From Thermoplasmata archaeon (GTDB lineage Archaea; Thermoplasmatota; Thermoplasmata; Lutacidiplasmatales; UBA184): a stretch of DNA of 64,000 bases. The position numbers and the translations under genes are program-made. Below, piece after piece: positions 8,392-17,036 of the stretch. Under the pieces are notes generated by a model, which saw only the letters and a list, made by a program, of their open reading frames with translations, made no database searches and was not told the origin of the DNA. Location of the stretch: positions 124,001-188,000 of the forward strand of contig DATKQS010000009.1 in NCBI GenBank assembly GCA_035532555.1, read 5' to 3'. How positions within the stretch are numbered: position 1 is the first letter of the stretch; each line of letters opens with the position of its first letter.

Positions 8392-9090
8392 TCACTCCAC
8401 CCGGCTTCCGTCGAAGGTCCGGCCTTCGATCGCGCGCTCGAGGTTGGCGAGATCGCGCCCCTGGACGATGGCGAGCGGGATCTTCGCGCGCGCCAGGACG
8501 TTGACAGCGAGATGATCGAATGGGAACTGCTGGCCCGCGGCCGAGGACGCCCCGGCGTGGACCATCTCGCGGAACCTCTCCCAAGAGAGCCGTTCCACCC
8601 TCTTCGCGGTCGGGTGCGTCCGTGGATCTCGATCGTAGATCCCGTCGACGCTCGTCGCATTGATGATCCGGGCGGCCCGAAGTCTCACGGCGAGCAGCGC
8701 GGCCACGCCGTCGGTCGTGTGCCCCGGCTCGGTGCCTCCCATGACCACGAGGGGCCCCCGCTGGATCTCGTGCACCGCCGCGGCGACCGTCGTCGGGGGG
8801 TGGGCCGGCGTCGGGGGCCCGATGCGTCCGGCCAACAGGCGTGCGTGCAGACGGGTGACGTCGATACCGATCTCGTCCAGTTCGACCTCCGTCAGTCCGA
8901 GCTTTCGCCCCAATTCGATGTACTGGCGAGCCGTCGAACCTCCGCCCGTGGTGACGCCGATCGGTCGGCGCTTGCCCGCACGGCGTAGCAGCGTCGCCAG
9001 CCCATCGAGGTAGTGCGCGTCGTCCTCCCCGGTCCAGATCACGGAACCCCCGATCGAAATCACGACCGGTGCGGAGGAAGGGGACCCCAT
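8392..9090 (-). CDS. pyrH: UMP kinase (archaeal PyrH-type)
   Basis: Amino-acid-kinase-fold enzyme phosphorylating UMP to UDP, 232 residues from ATG 9090. It begins VVISIGGSVIW, contains a GGGSTARQYI loop, a GTEPGHTTDGVAALLA segment and the nucleotide-binding NATSVDGIYDRDP. The short length and the missing bacterial N-terminal extension fit the archaeal type. It is cotranscribed with adk. Frames upstream of 9090 overlap the divergent rpiA gene and are not used. Confidence 0.9.
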   Translation of the reverse strand: MGSPSSAPVVISIGGSVIWTGEDDAHYLDGLATLLRRAGKRRPIGVTTGGGSTARQYIELGRKLGLTEVELDEIGIDVTRLHARLLAGRIGPPTPAHPPTTVAAAVHEIQRGPLVVMGGTEPGHTTDGVAALLAVRLRAARIINATSVDGIYDRDPRTHPTAKRVERLSWERFREMVHAGASSAAGQQFPFDHLAVNVLARAKIPLAIVQGRDLANLERAIEGRTFDGSRVE

Positions 9091-9171
9091 CGCACGGTCG
9101 AGCCGTGGCGACACTTTACCGTTGCCGGGAGAGGAGAGATTCAAGAGCGCGGGAGCCGTGGGCGCCGGAGG

Positions 9172-9882
9172 ATGGGCGATTCCGGCGATGCGGCCAAAGC
9201 CGCCGCCGCCCGCTCCGCGGTCGCGCGCCTGACCCCGGGACGAGTGGCGTTGGGGACCGGCTCCACCGCGGCCTGGGCGGTGAGGACGATCGCCGAACGG
9301 TTCCCCAAGGGACGCGGTTTCGAGTTCGTGTGCTCCTCCCACGCTACCGAGGACCTCGCCCGATCCCTCGGGCTCCCGGTCCGGGGCCTACGCGAGGACG
9401 ATCGGTTCACCGTCATGGTCGACGGAGCCGACGAGGTCAGCGAAGCGCTCGATCTGACGAAGGGCGGAGGCGGCGCGCTCTTCCGAGAGAAGCTCCTCGC
9501 CGTTCTCTCCGAAGAACTGGTCATCATGATCGACCCGAGCAAGCTCGTCACCCGGCTCGGAGAGAAGGCTCCGATCCCTGTGGAAGTGGTCCCGTTTGCG
9601 CGCGGAGTGCTCGCCGAACGGTTCCGCAAGCAAGGGTACCAAGTCCAGCTCCGCACGCTCCGCGAGGGAGTGCCGTACGTCACCGACAACGGCAACGAGA
9701 TCCTCGATCTGCGTCCCCCCCGGCCCCTCGAGGATCCGCGGGCGACCGCGGCCGAACTCCGTGCACTGATCGGAGTGGTTGAGACCGGTCTGTTCCCCGG
9801 GATGGCCCACCGGGTCGTGATCGGCCACTCGGACGGCCGGGTGGAGGAGCGGATCGCCTCGGCCGGGGTGCGTCGGCGTTAA
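9172..9882 (+). CDS. rpiA: Ribose-5-phosphate isomerase A
   Basis: Interconverts ribose-5-phosphate and ribulose-5-phosphate, 236 residues. Signature segments are GTGSTAAWAV (phosphate loop), VDGADEVSEALDLTKGGGGAL and a REKLLA helix carrying the conserved Lys. ATG 9172 has GGAGG immediately upstream, and translation from 9172 begins right at the helical N-terminus of the family. It is divergent from the kinase pair. A transaldolase remnant lies elsewhere in the window, so the status of the rest of the non-oxidative pentose pathway is unclear. Confidence 0.93.
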   Translation: MGDSGDAAKAAAARSAVARLTPGRVALGTGSTAAWAVRTIAERFPKGRGFEFVCSSHATEDLARSLGLPVRGLREDDRFTVMVDGADEVSEALDLTKGGGGALFREKLLAVLSEELVIMIDPSKLVTRLGEKAPIPVEVVPFARGVLAERFRKQGYQVQLRTLREGVPYVTDNGNEILDLRPPRPLEDPRATAAELRALIGVVETGLFPGMAHRVVIGHSDGRVEERIASAGVRRR

Positions 9883-9933
9883 ACGGACCGGCGTTTCGCG
9901 AGGGCACCCATCGAAGGAATCAGAGGTACGGTC

Positions 9934-10716
9934 ATGCAAGGGAAGTTCGTTCGGACCCGGGTCGACAACGGGGTCGGCTACATCGAGATCGCGAAGCCGA
10001 AGGCCAACACCTACGACCTCGAGATGATGCACGAGGTCGACGCGGCCCTCGAGGAGCTGCGCTTCGACGACCCCGCAAAGGTGATCGTGCTCACGAGCAC
10101 CCTCGCGGGATTCTTCAGCGCCGGCGCCGATATCGAGATGCTCAAGAAGAGCCAGCCGGACTTCAAGGCGATGTTCTGCCTCTTCTGCCAGGAGACCCTG
10201 AACAAGTTCGCGCAGACCCCGAAGGTCGTCATCGCGGCGCTCCCCGGTCACACGGTCGGCGGCGGCCTCGAGATCGCGCTCGCCTGCGATCTACGCATCA
10301 TGGCGAAGGACTCCGGGAAGATCGGTCTGCCCGAGGTAAACCTGGGGGTGCTCCCCGGGACAGGTGGAACGCAGCGCCTTCCCCGCCTCATCGGTAGCTC
10401 CCGCGCGCTCGATCTGATGATCACAGGCCGGCTCCTTAGCCCAGACGAGGCGCTCGCGATGGGGCTCGTCAACTACGTCTATCCCAAGGAGACGTTCGCC
10501 GCGGATGTCCAAGCGTTCGCGAGCGGACTTGCGCACGGTCCCTCCCGCGCGATCAGCCTGATCAAGCGCTCGGTCCAAGAAGGGGTCGAAATGCCCCTGA
10601 GCTCCGGTCTCGCCCTGGAGCGGGAGCTGCAGAACCGCCTCTTCGTCACCGAGGACGCCAAGGAAGGGATCGCCGCCTACCTCGAAAAGCGCAAGCCCAA
10701 CTTTAAGGGGCATTGA
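9934..10716 (+). CDS. Enoyl-CoA hydratase/isomerase (crotonase) family protein
   Basis: Acts on acyl-CoA thioesters, 260 residues. The oxyanion-hole segments are FFSAGADIEML and GHTVGGGLEIALACD. Both catalytic glutamates of true hydratases are retained: one in GGGLEIALACD and one in GLPEVNLGVLPGTGGTQRLP. It lies 28 bp ahead of a PaaA/BoxB-like di-iron oxygenase gene on the same strand, which suggests the substrate may be a ring-epoxidised or ring-opened aromatic acyl-CoA rather than a fatty acid. That is inference from context; beta-oxidation is the alternative. Confidence 0.85.
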   Translation: MQGKFVRTRVDNGVGYIEIAKPKANTYDLEMMHEVDAALEELRFDDPAKVIVLTSTLAGFFSAGADIEMLKKSQPDFKAMFCLFCQETLNKFAQTPKVVIAALPGHTVGGGLEIALACDLRIMAKDSGKIGLPEVNLGVLPGTGGTQRLPRLIGSSRALDLMITGRLLSPDEALAMGLVNYVYPKETFAADVQAFASGLAHGPSRAISLIKRSVQEGVEMPLSSGLALERELQNRLFVTEDAKEGIAAYLEKRKPNFKGH

Positions 10717-10744
10717 TCGATTGAGTCGACGCGAGGAGCACGCG

Positions 10745-11596
10745 ATGCACTCACCGACCTCTCCAGGACCGGAGCCGCACGCCGCGGCGCCGGCGGCGAA
10801 CGTCTCCAAGATCATCCAGGAGGGCGGGACCGTCGAGCCCGTCCGCGAGATCCTCTGGGGCTCGTCCGCGGGAGTTCGCAAGTACGAGACGGGGGAGGAG
10901 CTCCCTGGCGACATGCGCAAGCTCGTCATTCGGCTCATGGTGGTGCAGGCCGACACCGAGTTCGCATCGATCCAACAGCACCGCCCCTGGCTCGACTCGG
11001 CCCCGACGCTCGAGGATCGCTGGATCGAAGCCCGCATTGTCGCGGACGAAGCGCGCCACGGACTCCAGGCGTGCCGCGTCCTCCGCGACTTCGGTGAGGA
11101 CGGCCAGAAGGACATCGACGAGCTGTTGACGAAGCGCGAGGGCGAGCACAAGCTCGACGCGTTCAACATGAAGTTCGAGCGCTGGAGCGATGTCGGCGCG
11201 TTCACCTGCCTCGTCGACCGGGTCGGCGTCTACCAGCTCCGCTCCTTCCAGGAGTGCTCGTACGGCCCGCTCGCGCGCGCGATGCCCTTGATGCTCTCCG
11301 AGGAACAGCTCCACCTCAACTTCGGGTTCAGCGTGCTTCGCCGGATGGCGCAGTACGGACCGAAGTACTCGGGCTCGAAGGACGAGGCCCAGGCCGCGGT
11401 CAACAAGTGGTACCCGCGTGCCCTCGACATGTTCGGGCACTCCAATTCCGACACGAGCCGGCGAGCGATCGAGTACGGTCTCAAGCGCTGGACGAACGAG
11501 GAAGCGCGCGAACGGTACATCCACGAGGTCACGCCGCTCCTGACCTCGATCGGGCTTCAGGTGCCGGCGGCGGACTTCGACCGCCACATCCACTAG
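10745..11596 (+). CDS. PaaA/BoxB-like di-iron oxygenase
   Basis: Ferritin-like di-iron protein related to the catalytic subunit of phenylacetyl-CoA epoxidase (PaaA) and benzoyl-CoA epoxidase (BoxB), 283 residues from ATG 10745 (GAGGAG upstream; an in-frame TTG at 10721 is less likely). Candidate iron ligands are Glu72 in QADTEFASIQQH, Glu102 and His105 in VADEARHG, Glu170 in SFQECSYG, and Glu186/Glu187 with His190 in LSEEQLHLNFG. No partner subunits (PaaB, C, D, E or BoxA) are in the window. The crotonase gene just upstream suggests a shared pathway. Confidence 0.8.
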   Translation: MHSPTSPGPEPHAAAPAANVSKIIQEGGTVEPVREILWGSSAGVRKYETGEELPGDMRKLVIRLMVVQADTEFASIQQHRPWLDSAPTLEDRWIEARIVADEARHGLQACRVLRDFGEDGQKDIDELLTKREGEHKLDAFNMKFERWSDVGAFTCLVDRVGVYQLRSFQECSYGPLARAMPLMLSEEQLHLNFGFSVLRRMAQYGPKYSGSKDEAQAAVNKWYPRALDMFGHSNSDTSRRAIEYGLKRWTNEEARERYIHEVTPLLTSIGLQVPAADFDRHIH

Positions 11597-12600
11597 GCGA
11601 GACGCCGCCCGCCCGGTCCCGGCCGGAGCAAGAGCATCCGGCGAATGCCGGGGATCCTCGAGAGGCGGCGCCGCACCCGGGGCGCGTCCGGTGCGAGCAG
11701 GAAGACGTGCAGGTGGGCGCCCGCATCATGGGTGTACGCGGCCACGGGCCGCCCTTCCTCATGGTTGAGCCCGCGCACCTCGGAGATGATCGCCCGCGAG
11801 GAGACCGTAAGGTAGTCGAGCGATGGCACCGTCGTTTCGCAAACGTTGCGGAAGCTATCGCATTCCTCCATCACGAGGGGAAACAGGGTCGGTGCATCTC
11901 GATCGTGGATCGCCCGGGTCATTCTTCGGGTCCGAGCCGGCAGCTCGCGTTGACGCTGGGGGAAGTACGGGGAGGTATGTACCGAGGTCTGCATCGCATC
12001 GGCCGAGCGCACGGATTTCGTCGGAGCGGCGTCGATGAGCACGACGAGATCGCGAAAGGACGGCCAGTACCGCGGTGGGTGCAGCGTCCGCGCGTAGCAG
12101 TCTCGGCCGTCCGAGCGCGTGCCGGCGCGCCACTCCACGAACCCTCCGAAGATTGAGCGCGAGGCACTGCCCGATCCGTAGCGGGCGAGCTGGGAAAGCG
12201 CCCGGTCGCTCAGATCGAGACCCGCCGCCGCCGTGCTCGCTCCCGCGAGCGCCGCGAAGCCGCTCGCGCTGCTCGCCATGCCGCTCGCCGTGGGGAAGTT
12301 GTTGGTCGAGCGGACGAGCGCGTGCGTCGGCGTGTGTGCGATCGCCCGCACTCGATCGAGAAAGGCGGAGACCGCCGAGAGCGGTCCGCCGCGCTGGAGC
12401 GTCCCGTCGAGGACGAACCGATCCTCCGATAGAGCTCGATCGAACACCACCGTCGTGCGGGTCCGGAGCCGATCGAGCGTGACCGAGAGCGACGAATTGT
12501 ACGGGAGGGCGAGCTCCGGATCCCGGACGCCCCAGTACTTCACGAGGGCGATGTTCGGAGCGGCTTCGTACGTCGCCCGACCCGGGATTTCCCTCGCCAT
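11593..12600 (-). CDS. mvaD: Diphosphomevalonate / phosphomevalonate decarboxylase family (GHMP kinase)
   Basis: ATP-dependent decarboxylase of the mevalonate pathway feeding archaeal lipids, 335 residues. It retains the three residues that define decarboxylases: the lysine in NIALVKYWG (Lys21), the arginine in GSGSASRSIFGGF, and the aspartate in THDAGAHLHVF. The GHMP loop is TASGMASSASGFAAL. Mevalonate 3-kinases of some Thermoplasmata lack parts of this triad, so a true decarboxylase is favoured. Whether the substrate is phospho- or diphosphomevalonate is open. It overlaps the di-iron oxygenase tail-to-tail by 4 bp. Confidence 0.88.
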   Translation of the reverse strand: MAREIPGRATYEAAPNIALVKYWGVRDPELALPYNSSLSVTLDRLRTRTTVVFDRALSEDRFVLDGTLQRGGPLSAVSAFLDRVRAIAHTPTHALVRSTNNFPTASGMASSASGFAALAGASTAAAGLDLSDRALSQLARYGSGSASRSIFGGFVEWRAGTRSDGRDCYARTLHPPRYWPSFRDLVVLIDAAPTKSVRSADAMQTSVHTSPYFPQRQRELPARTRRMTRAIHDRDAPTLFPLVMEECDSFRNVCETTVPSLDYLTVSSRAIISEVRGLNHEEGRPVAAYTHDAGAHLHVFLLAPDAPRVRRRLSRIPGIRRMLLLRPGPGGRRLA

Positions 12601-12658
12601 GCGCTCCTCCCCGAGGACGGCGCGCAGTACTTATCCACCACGGCGCCTCCTACGGACG

Positions 12659-13186
12659 ATGGCGCGTCCCCCCGCGACACCGCGGCCCGTGGCGTACCGC
12701 TCTCCACGCGATCTCGCGCGTGCGAACCGCCTCGGGGGGTTCCACCAAACGGTGGGATTCCTCATCGACGCCGAACAATCCGGGGTCGGCTACTGCACGG
12801 TCGCCGGGACGGTCGACCAGCGGCACCTGAACATCAACGGGGTCGTGCACGGAGGGGTCTATGCCACGATCCTCGACACCGCGATGGGAGGGGCGGTGGT
12901 CACTACCCTCGGGGAAGGCGAGACGACTGCGACCACCTCACTCTACGTGGAGTTCCTACGAGGGGCCCGCGAGGACGCCGTGCTCCGGGCCCGAGGCGAC
13001 GTGCTCCGACGGGGCCGCCACCTTGCGTTCGTCGAGGGCAACCTGTACGACGCAGAGGGGCACCGGCTCAGCCAAGCGCACGGCACTTGGTACATATGGT
13101 CGGCGGAGGAGCGGCCGTCCTCGCGCCGGGGCGCCCCTACGCCCGCTTCCCGCCGATCCGGCGGGCGAAGTTCTCGGCGATCGTGA
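12659..13186 (+). CDS. PaaI-type hotdog thioesterase
   Basis: Probable acyl-CoA thioesterase of 175 residues from ATG 12659. The hotdog core contains INGVVHGGVYATILDTAMGG, the PaaI/4HBT active-site pattern with conserved His-Gly-Gly and catalytic acid. A TATA-like ACTTATCC lies about 25 bp upstream. The last ~20 residues are Ser/Arg-rich and overlap the convergent aminopeptidase gene by 50 bp. It is near the PaaA-like and crotonase genes, and PaaI in bacteria clears aromatic CoA esters, but it is separated here by the decarboxylase gene. Confidence 0.82.
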   Translation: MARPPATPRPVAYRSPRDLARANRLGGFHQTVGFLIDAEQSGVGYCTVAGTVDQRHLNINGVVHGGVYATILDTAMGGAVVTTLGEGETTATTSLYVEFLRGAREDAVLRARGDVLRRGRHLAFVEGNLYDAEGHRLSQAHGTWYIWSAEERPSSRRGAPTPASRRSGGRSSRRS

Positions 13187-15575
13187 GCATTTCGAGCCCC
13201 TTCGCTGCCCCCCGTGCCCCTTCCGGGAACGGGTTCGCGGCGAAGAACGCACGGACCTCCTTATCCCGCCCGAGTCCCAGAACGGGGATGAGCGGGTAGA
13301 GGACCTCGGGCATGAACCCGGTCCCCCGGAAGAACTCGTTCAGCTCGGTGACGTGGGCTTGGAGCCACTTCCATGTGATCTCCCGGGACGGGCGGTTGAG
13401 GCCGGCGTGGATGATGACGGTCCACACGTGGCCGCGATTGATCTCCCCCCGCAGGGCCCCATCGAGCGTCGCCTCGACGAGCCGGGGGGCGGCGCTCCAG
13501 CTCAGCGCGTTCTCGAGTCTCGCCGCCTCGCCCTCGGGCGGGTTCTGCGAGAGCCGTTGGCGGATCTCACGATGCGCGAGGTCCCCTTCGGTGCGCGAGC
13601 GCCCGATCGCCACGGCCCCTCGAAGGTCGGGATCGAGCCGCTCCCACTCGACGAACAGCTCGGAAAGTTCCCGGGCGAAGCCCGGATCGAGCATGGCGCG
13701 GGAGAGGGAGAGGCTCTCGCGGAGCACCCCGGTGCCGGCGGGCTCCTCGGGCCGAGCGCGCGGACCGATGCGATGGAACTGATCGGCGAGGTAGGATCGG
13801 GCGAGGTCGTTGACCTCGACCGCATCGGGAGCGTACAGCCCGAAGGCGCGCAACGCCGAGCTCACCGAAGCGACGACCGGGTAGTCGACGCACGAGGACA
13901 GGGCGCGCGCGAACCGTGCGTAGGTCTCGAACGGAACCTCTCCAGAGAGGACGAACGCGTACAGGTCTTCCATGACGATCCACTTCTCGGCCATCGATCG
14001 CTCGACGAACGTGGACAGGAGCCGATCGTACAGCGTCGGGTCGTAGAGGACGCGGTAGAATCCCGTGGCCCCCCGATTGAGATGGACGGAGGCCGTTGCG
14101 GGCACCGGTAGCATGTGGCGCTCCGAGTCGAGCCGCACGCGTTCGGTCCGACCATCGACCTCGATCACCATGGGGATCATCCAGACGCCGGGCGCGTGCA
14201 CTCCGTCCAACCGGTACCGGCGCTGACGCAGTTCGAGGCCGCCCGAGACCCCACGCGCCTCCACGACCGGTAGGCCGGCTCGCTCGATCCAGGGCCCGAG
14301 GATCTCCGGGATCGGCTGCCGCGACGCTTCGCCGAGGGCCTCCCACAGATCGCTCGTCCGGGCGTTCTGCCACTTGTGGCGAGTCAGGTACTCGATGACC
14401 CCACGGCGGAACGTCTCCTCCCCGAGGTAGGCCTCGATCATGCGGAGGACGCTCGCCCCCTTCCCGTAGCTGATCGCGGGATCGAAGACCTGGTTGATCT
14501 CGTCCGGCTCGACGACCGGCACGCTCACTGGGACCGTGGAAGTCAGAGAATCGCTGCGCAGCCCGGGTCCCATGAAGATCATGAAGAACTCGTTGATCGC
14601 CTGCAGCTCCGGGTCGAGCCGATCGACCATCTTGAGCGCCATCAGAGTCGCGAAGCTCTCGTTCAGCCAGATGTCCGTCCACCACTGCATCGTCACGAGG
14701 TTCCCGAACCACTGGTGGGCGAGTTCGTGCGCGATGGTGTCGAAGGTTTGGCGCCGGTCGAGCGTTCCCGAGCGCTCCGTGACCAGGAGCCGCATATCGC
14801 GGAAGCTGATCGCTCCCCAGTTCTCCATCGCTCCGAACGGGTGCTCTGGGACCCCGATCAGGTCGAGCTTGGGGAGTGGGTACTCGATCCCGTAGTACTC
14901 CTCGAAGGCCCGAAGGAGGCGGCCCGTGACCGAGAGTGCGAAGGCGGCGGCCGGTCCGCTTCCCGGAGCGGTCACGACCGCGATCGCGACGCGCCCGGAC
15001 TTGTCCTCCGCCCGTTCGAACGTTCCAATCCCCACGAAGAAGAGGTACGTTGCCATCGGCGGAGTAGGGGCGAACTTCCAGAGGCGACGCGCACCATGCG
15101 TCGTGACCTTCTCCGGAAACGTGTTCGAGACGACCTCCTGGGCTGCATCGGTCGTGATGCTCGTCCGGAAGCGCGCCTTGCGATCGGGCCGATCGAAGCA
15201 GGGGAAGATCTTGCGCGCCCCCGTCGCCTCGCACTGGCTGACGAGCGCGTAGCCGCCCGCGAACTTCGACCGGTAGAGTCCCATCATGTTCGCCGGATCG
15301 ACGACGCCATCGAACTCGACCCGGACCCGGGCCCGTGGACCCGGCCGAGGAATTGCGATGTGCAGGCTGTTCGTCGCGCGGTCCACATGGTGGGTCGCGG
15401 GGAGGCCCTCGACCCACGCCCCACGGATCTCCAGGCGATCGCAATCCAGCGAGATCCGCTCCGGGGCCGGAGCGATGTCGAACTCGATGGTTCCCGTCCA
15501 ACGCTGATCGGCAAAGTCGACGTCGAGGTGCAGTCGGTACTCGTCCACCTGGGGCGGCTCGGCCTGTCCGATCAT
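13137..15575 (-). CDS. M1-family zinc aminopeptidase (tricorn-interacting factor F2/F3-like)
   Basis: Trims N-terminal residues from peptides, probably downstream of the proteasome or tricorn protease. It has 812 residues from ATG 15575, the size of tricorn-interacting factors. The substrate-binding exopeptidase motif is GAMENWGAISF. The zinc site is HELAHQWFGN with His283, Glu284 and His287, followed about 20 residues later by the third ligand in WLNESFATLM. An N-terminal beta domain and a long alpha-helical C-terminal domain fill the rest. The open frame upstream to 15734 lacks family similarity. Confidence 0.93.
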   Translation of the reverse strand: MIGQAEPPQVDEYRLHLDVDFADQRWTGTIEFDIAPAPERISLDCDRLEIRGAWVEGLPATHHVDRATNSLHIAIPRPGPRARVRVEFDGVVDPANMMGLYRSKFAGGYALVSQCEATGARKIFPCFDRPDRKARFRTSITTDAAQEVVSNTFPEKVTTHGARRLWKFAPTPPMATYLFFVGIGTFERAEDKSGRVAIAVVTAPGSGPAAAFALSVTGRLLRAFEEYYGIEYPLPKLDLIGVPEHPFGAMENWGAISFRDMRLLVTERSGTLDRRQTFDTIAHELAHQWFGNLVTMQWWTDIWLNESFATLMALKMVDRLDPELQAINEFFMIFMGPGLRSDSLTSTVPVSVPVVEPDEINQVFDPAISYGKGASVLRMIEAYLGEETFRRGVIEYLTRHKWQNARTSDLWEALGEASRQPIPEILGPWIERAGLPVVEARGVSGGLELRQRRYRLDGVHAPGVWMIPMVIEVDGRTERVRLDSERHMLPVPATASVHLNRGATGFYRVLYDPTLYDRLLSTFVERSMAEKWIVMEDLYAFVLSGEVPFETYARFARALSSCVDYPVVASVSSALRAFGLYAPDAVEVNDLARSYLADQFHRIGPRARPEEPAGTGVLRESLSLSRAMLDPGFARELSELFVEWERLDPDLRGAVAIGRSRTEGDLAHREIRQRLSQNPPEGEAARLENALSWSAAPRLVEATLDGALRGEINRGHVWTVIIHAGLNRPSREITWKWLQAHVTELNEFFRGTGFMPEVLYPLIPVLGLGRDKEVRAFFAANPFPEGARGAAKGLEMLTIAENFARRIGGKRA

Positions 15576-15714
15576 CGGTGTTCCGTGTCCCCACCGGACC
15601 CCCGGGGCCCGGCGAGTTCTACGGGCGGGTGCAGCGCCGGGGCGGGATGATGATTTCGATGGGCGTCGCTCGCGCTCGGGTCCGCCGCGCGCCGTTCCGT
15701 ACGTCCCAGGATAG

Positions 15715-15927
15715 GAACGCGACCACATCGACATCGATTGGGTGAGCGAGACCGTCTCCCGGCGGGCGGCCGGGAAAATCCGGTCGGAAGCGATGATGCA
15801 CCAACCGGGCCCAGCGCTCGAGGCGGAGAACCCGAAGGCGGTCTACGTTCGGGACCCGGACGGCGTGCGGCTCGAGCTGTTCGAGACCATGGGCGCGCCG
15901 GCGAGAATCGACGCGCGACGGTACTGA
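15715..15927 (+). pseudogene. C-terminal remnant of a VOC-family gene
   Basis: An open stretch after a TAG at 15712 encodes ERDHIDIDWV, a degenerate middle, then AVYVRDPDGVRLELFETMG, which is the C-terminal beta-strand and metal-ligand region (final Glu in LELFE) of VOC-fold proteins. The N-terminal half is missing in all frames upstream. It fills the gap between the aminopeptidase start and 5S rRNA; nothing else is recognisable in 15576-15988. Confidence 0.55.
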
Positions 15928-15988
15928 AGCACCCGACGCACGCCCCGGGCCGCCTTTCCTCCGCGGAGCCCATCCGCTTCCATGAACG

Positions 15989-15995
15989 TTAAATA
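15989..15995 (+). promoter_or_regulatory. TATA box of the 5S rRNA gene
   Basis: TTAAATA sits 22-28 bp ahead of the inferred 5S 5' end, the standard archaeal distance. Confidence 0.6.
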
Positions 15996-16016
15996 GCGTG
16001 CCTCGGTGGACCGTTC

Positions 16017-16139
16017 GGCTGACGGTCAAAGCGGTGGGGAAACACCCGGTCCCATTCCGAACCCGGCAGTTAAGCCCACTGGCGTTCCGCGAGGTACTGA
16101 AGTGCGCGAGCCTACGGGAAGCGCGGAAAGCTGTCAGCC
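16017..16139 (+). rRNA. rrf: 5S ribosomal RNA (stand-alone)
   Basis: Helix I is formed by GGCTGAC at 16017 and GTCAGCC ending at 16139. The central region contains the conserved CCCATTCCGAACCCGG and AGTTAAGCCC blocks, and the loop E region includes GGTACTGAAGTGCGCGAG. The length is about 123 nt; the ends may extend one or two bases. No 16S or 23S gene is nearby, so the gene has its own promoter, as in Thermoplasmata. Confidence 0.93.
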
Positions 16140-16142
16140 TCT

Positions 16143-16157
16143 CCCCGGGTCCCGGGG
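16143..16157 (+). terminator. GC hairpin directly after 5S rRNA
   Basis: CCCCGGG, one T, then CCCGGGG form a near-perfect inverted repeat 3 bases after the 5S helix. It could mark the 3' end or a processing site. No oligo-T run follows, so true termination is uncertain. Confidence 0.35.
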
Positions 16158-16242
16158 ATGTACGCTTCTCTAGCCGGTCGGGCATAGAGAGGCCGCGATC
16201 GGCTCCTCTACGTAGGAGGATCGAGAGCGCGCGAGAGACGGG

Positions 16243-17001
16243 ATGACCGGGAATCCGGGTGCAACGGCTCCCGCCTCGGAACCATACGACAACTCCCTCA
16301 GCCGCCAAGAGCAGAAGGGGCTGCATCGCTTTCGGATGGGTGCGTGGGCCGGCTTCGTCGGAGCGGTAGCTGCGATCGCGCTTCCCGCCGCGTTCCTCTG
16401 GCTCGCGGCTTACAACCCCGGGGGCATCTTCACCTTCGACTCCACCTTCCTGCAGTACGCCAACTGGCTCCTGATCGCCGGCGCCCTGCTGTTCCTGTTA
16501 TCCCTGATGATGTACCGGTGGGGATTCAGCGCGCTGCGCAAGGAGGATTCGCGGTTTGACGTCGCCATCGCCCTGTGCTGGGTCGGGTCGATCGGATTCA
16601 TCCTGGTAATCGTCGGCGCGTCGTACTTCCTGGGATCTCTGGACTCGATCACCGCATGCATCCGCGGGCAACCCACCCAGGCGCTCTCGTGCCTCAACTC
16701 GCAGAGCCCCCTCGGCGCCGCCACGGCGGTGATCGGGTTCTGGCTCGGCTGGGCGGGCAGCGTCGGGGTCGTCGTCGGCCTCTTCATCGGAGGAGGTCGG
16801 ATCCCCTCCGCGCTCTTGATCGTGGGTGGCGTTCTCTACCTGCTCCTGCTCGTCATCCTGGTGCTTCCCTTTGCGAGCATGCTCACCCACGTTCCGGGTC
16901 TGCGATACATCGTGATCCTCGCGCCGCTCTTCGGCATTCTCGCGCCGCTCTTCGTCCTCGGAGGAGCGCACCGTTCAGGCCCCTCCGCGGCCTCCGCTTG
17001 A
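16243..17001 (+). CDS. Six-helix membrane protein of unknown function
   Basis: 252 residues with a polar N-terminus (~30 residues), then hydrophobic segments near residues 35-58, 71-92, 107-130, 155-177, 182-206 and 214-240. One short extracytoplasmic loop contains two cysteines (ITACIRG and ALSCLNSQ) that could form a disulphide. No catalytic motif is visible. It follows 5S rRNA on the same strand. The closest guess is an archaeal DUF973-like protein, but I cannot confirm the family. Confidence 0.7.
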   Translation: MTGNPGATAPASEPYDNSLSRQEQKGLHRFRMGAWAGFVGAVAAIALPAAFLWLAAYNPGGIFTFDSTFLQYANWLLIAGALLFLLSLMMYRWGFSALRKEDSRFDVAIALCWVGSIGFILVIVGASYFLGSLDSITACIRGQPTQALSCLNSQSPLGAATAVIGFWLGWAGSVGVVVGLFIGGGRIPSALLIVGGVLYLLLLVILVLPFASMLTHVPGLRYIVILAPLFGILAPLFVLGGAHRSGPSAASA

Positions 17002-17036
17002 TCCAACGACGCCGGGCGAAATTCGACAAACCCTAA

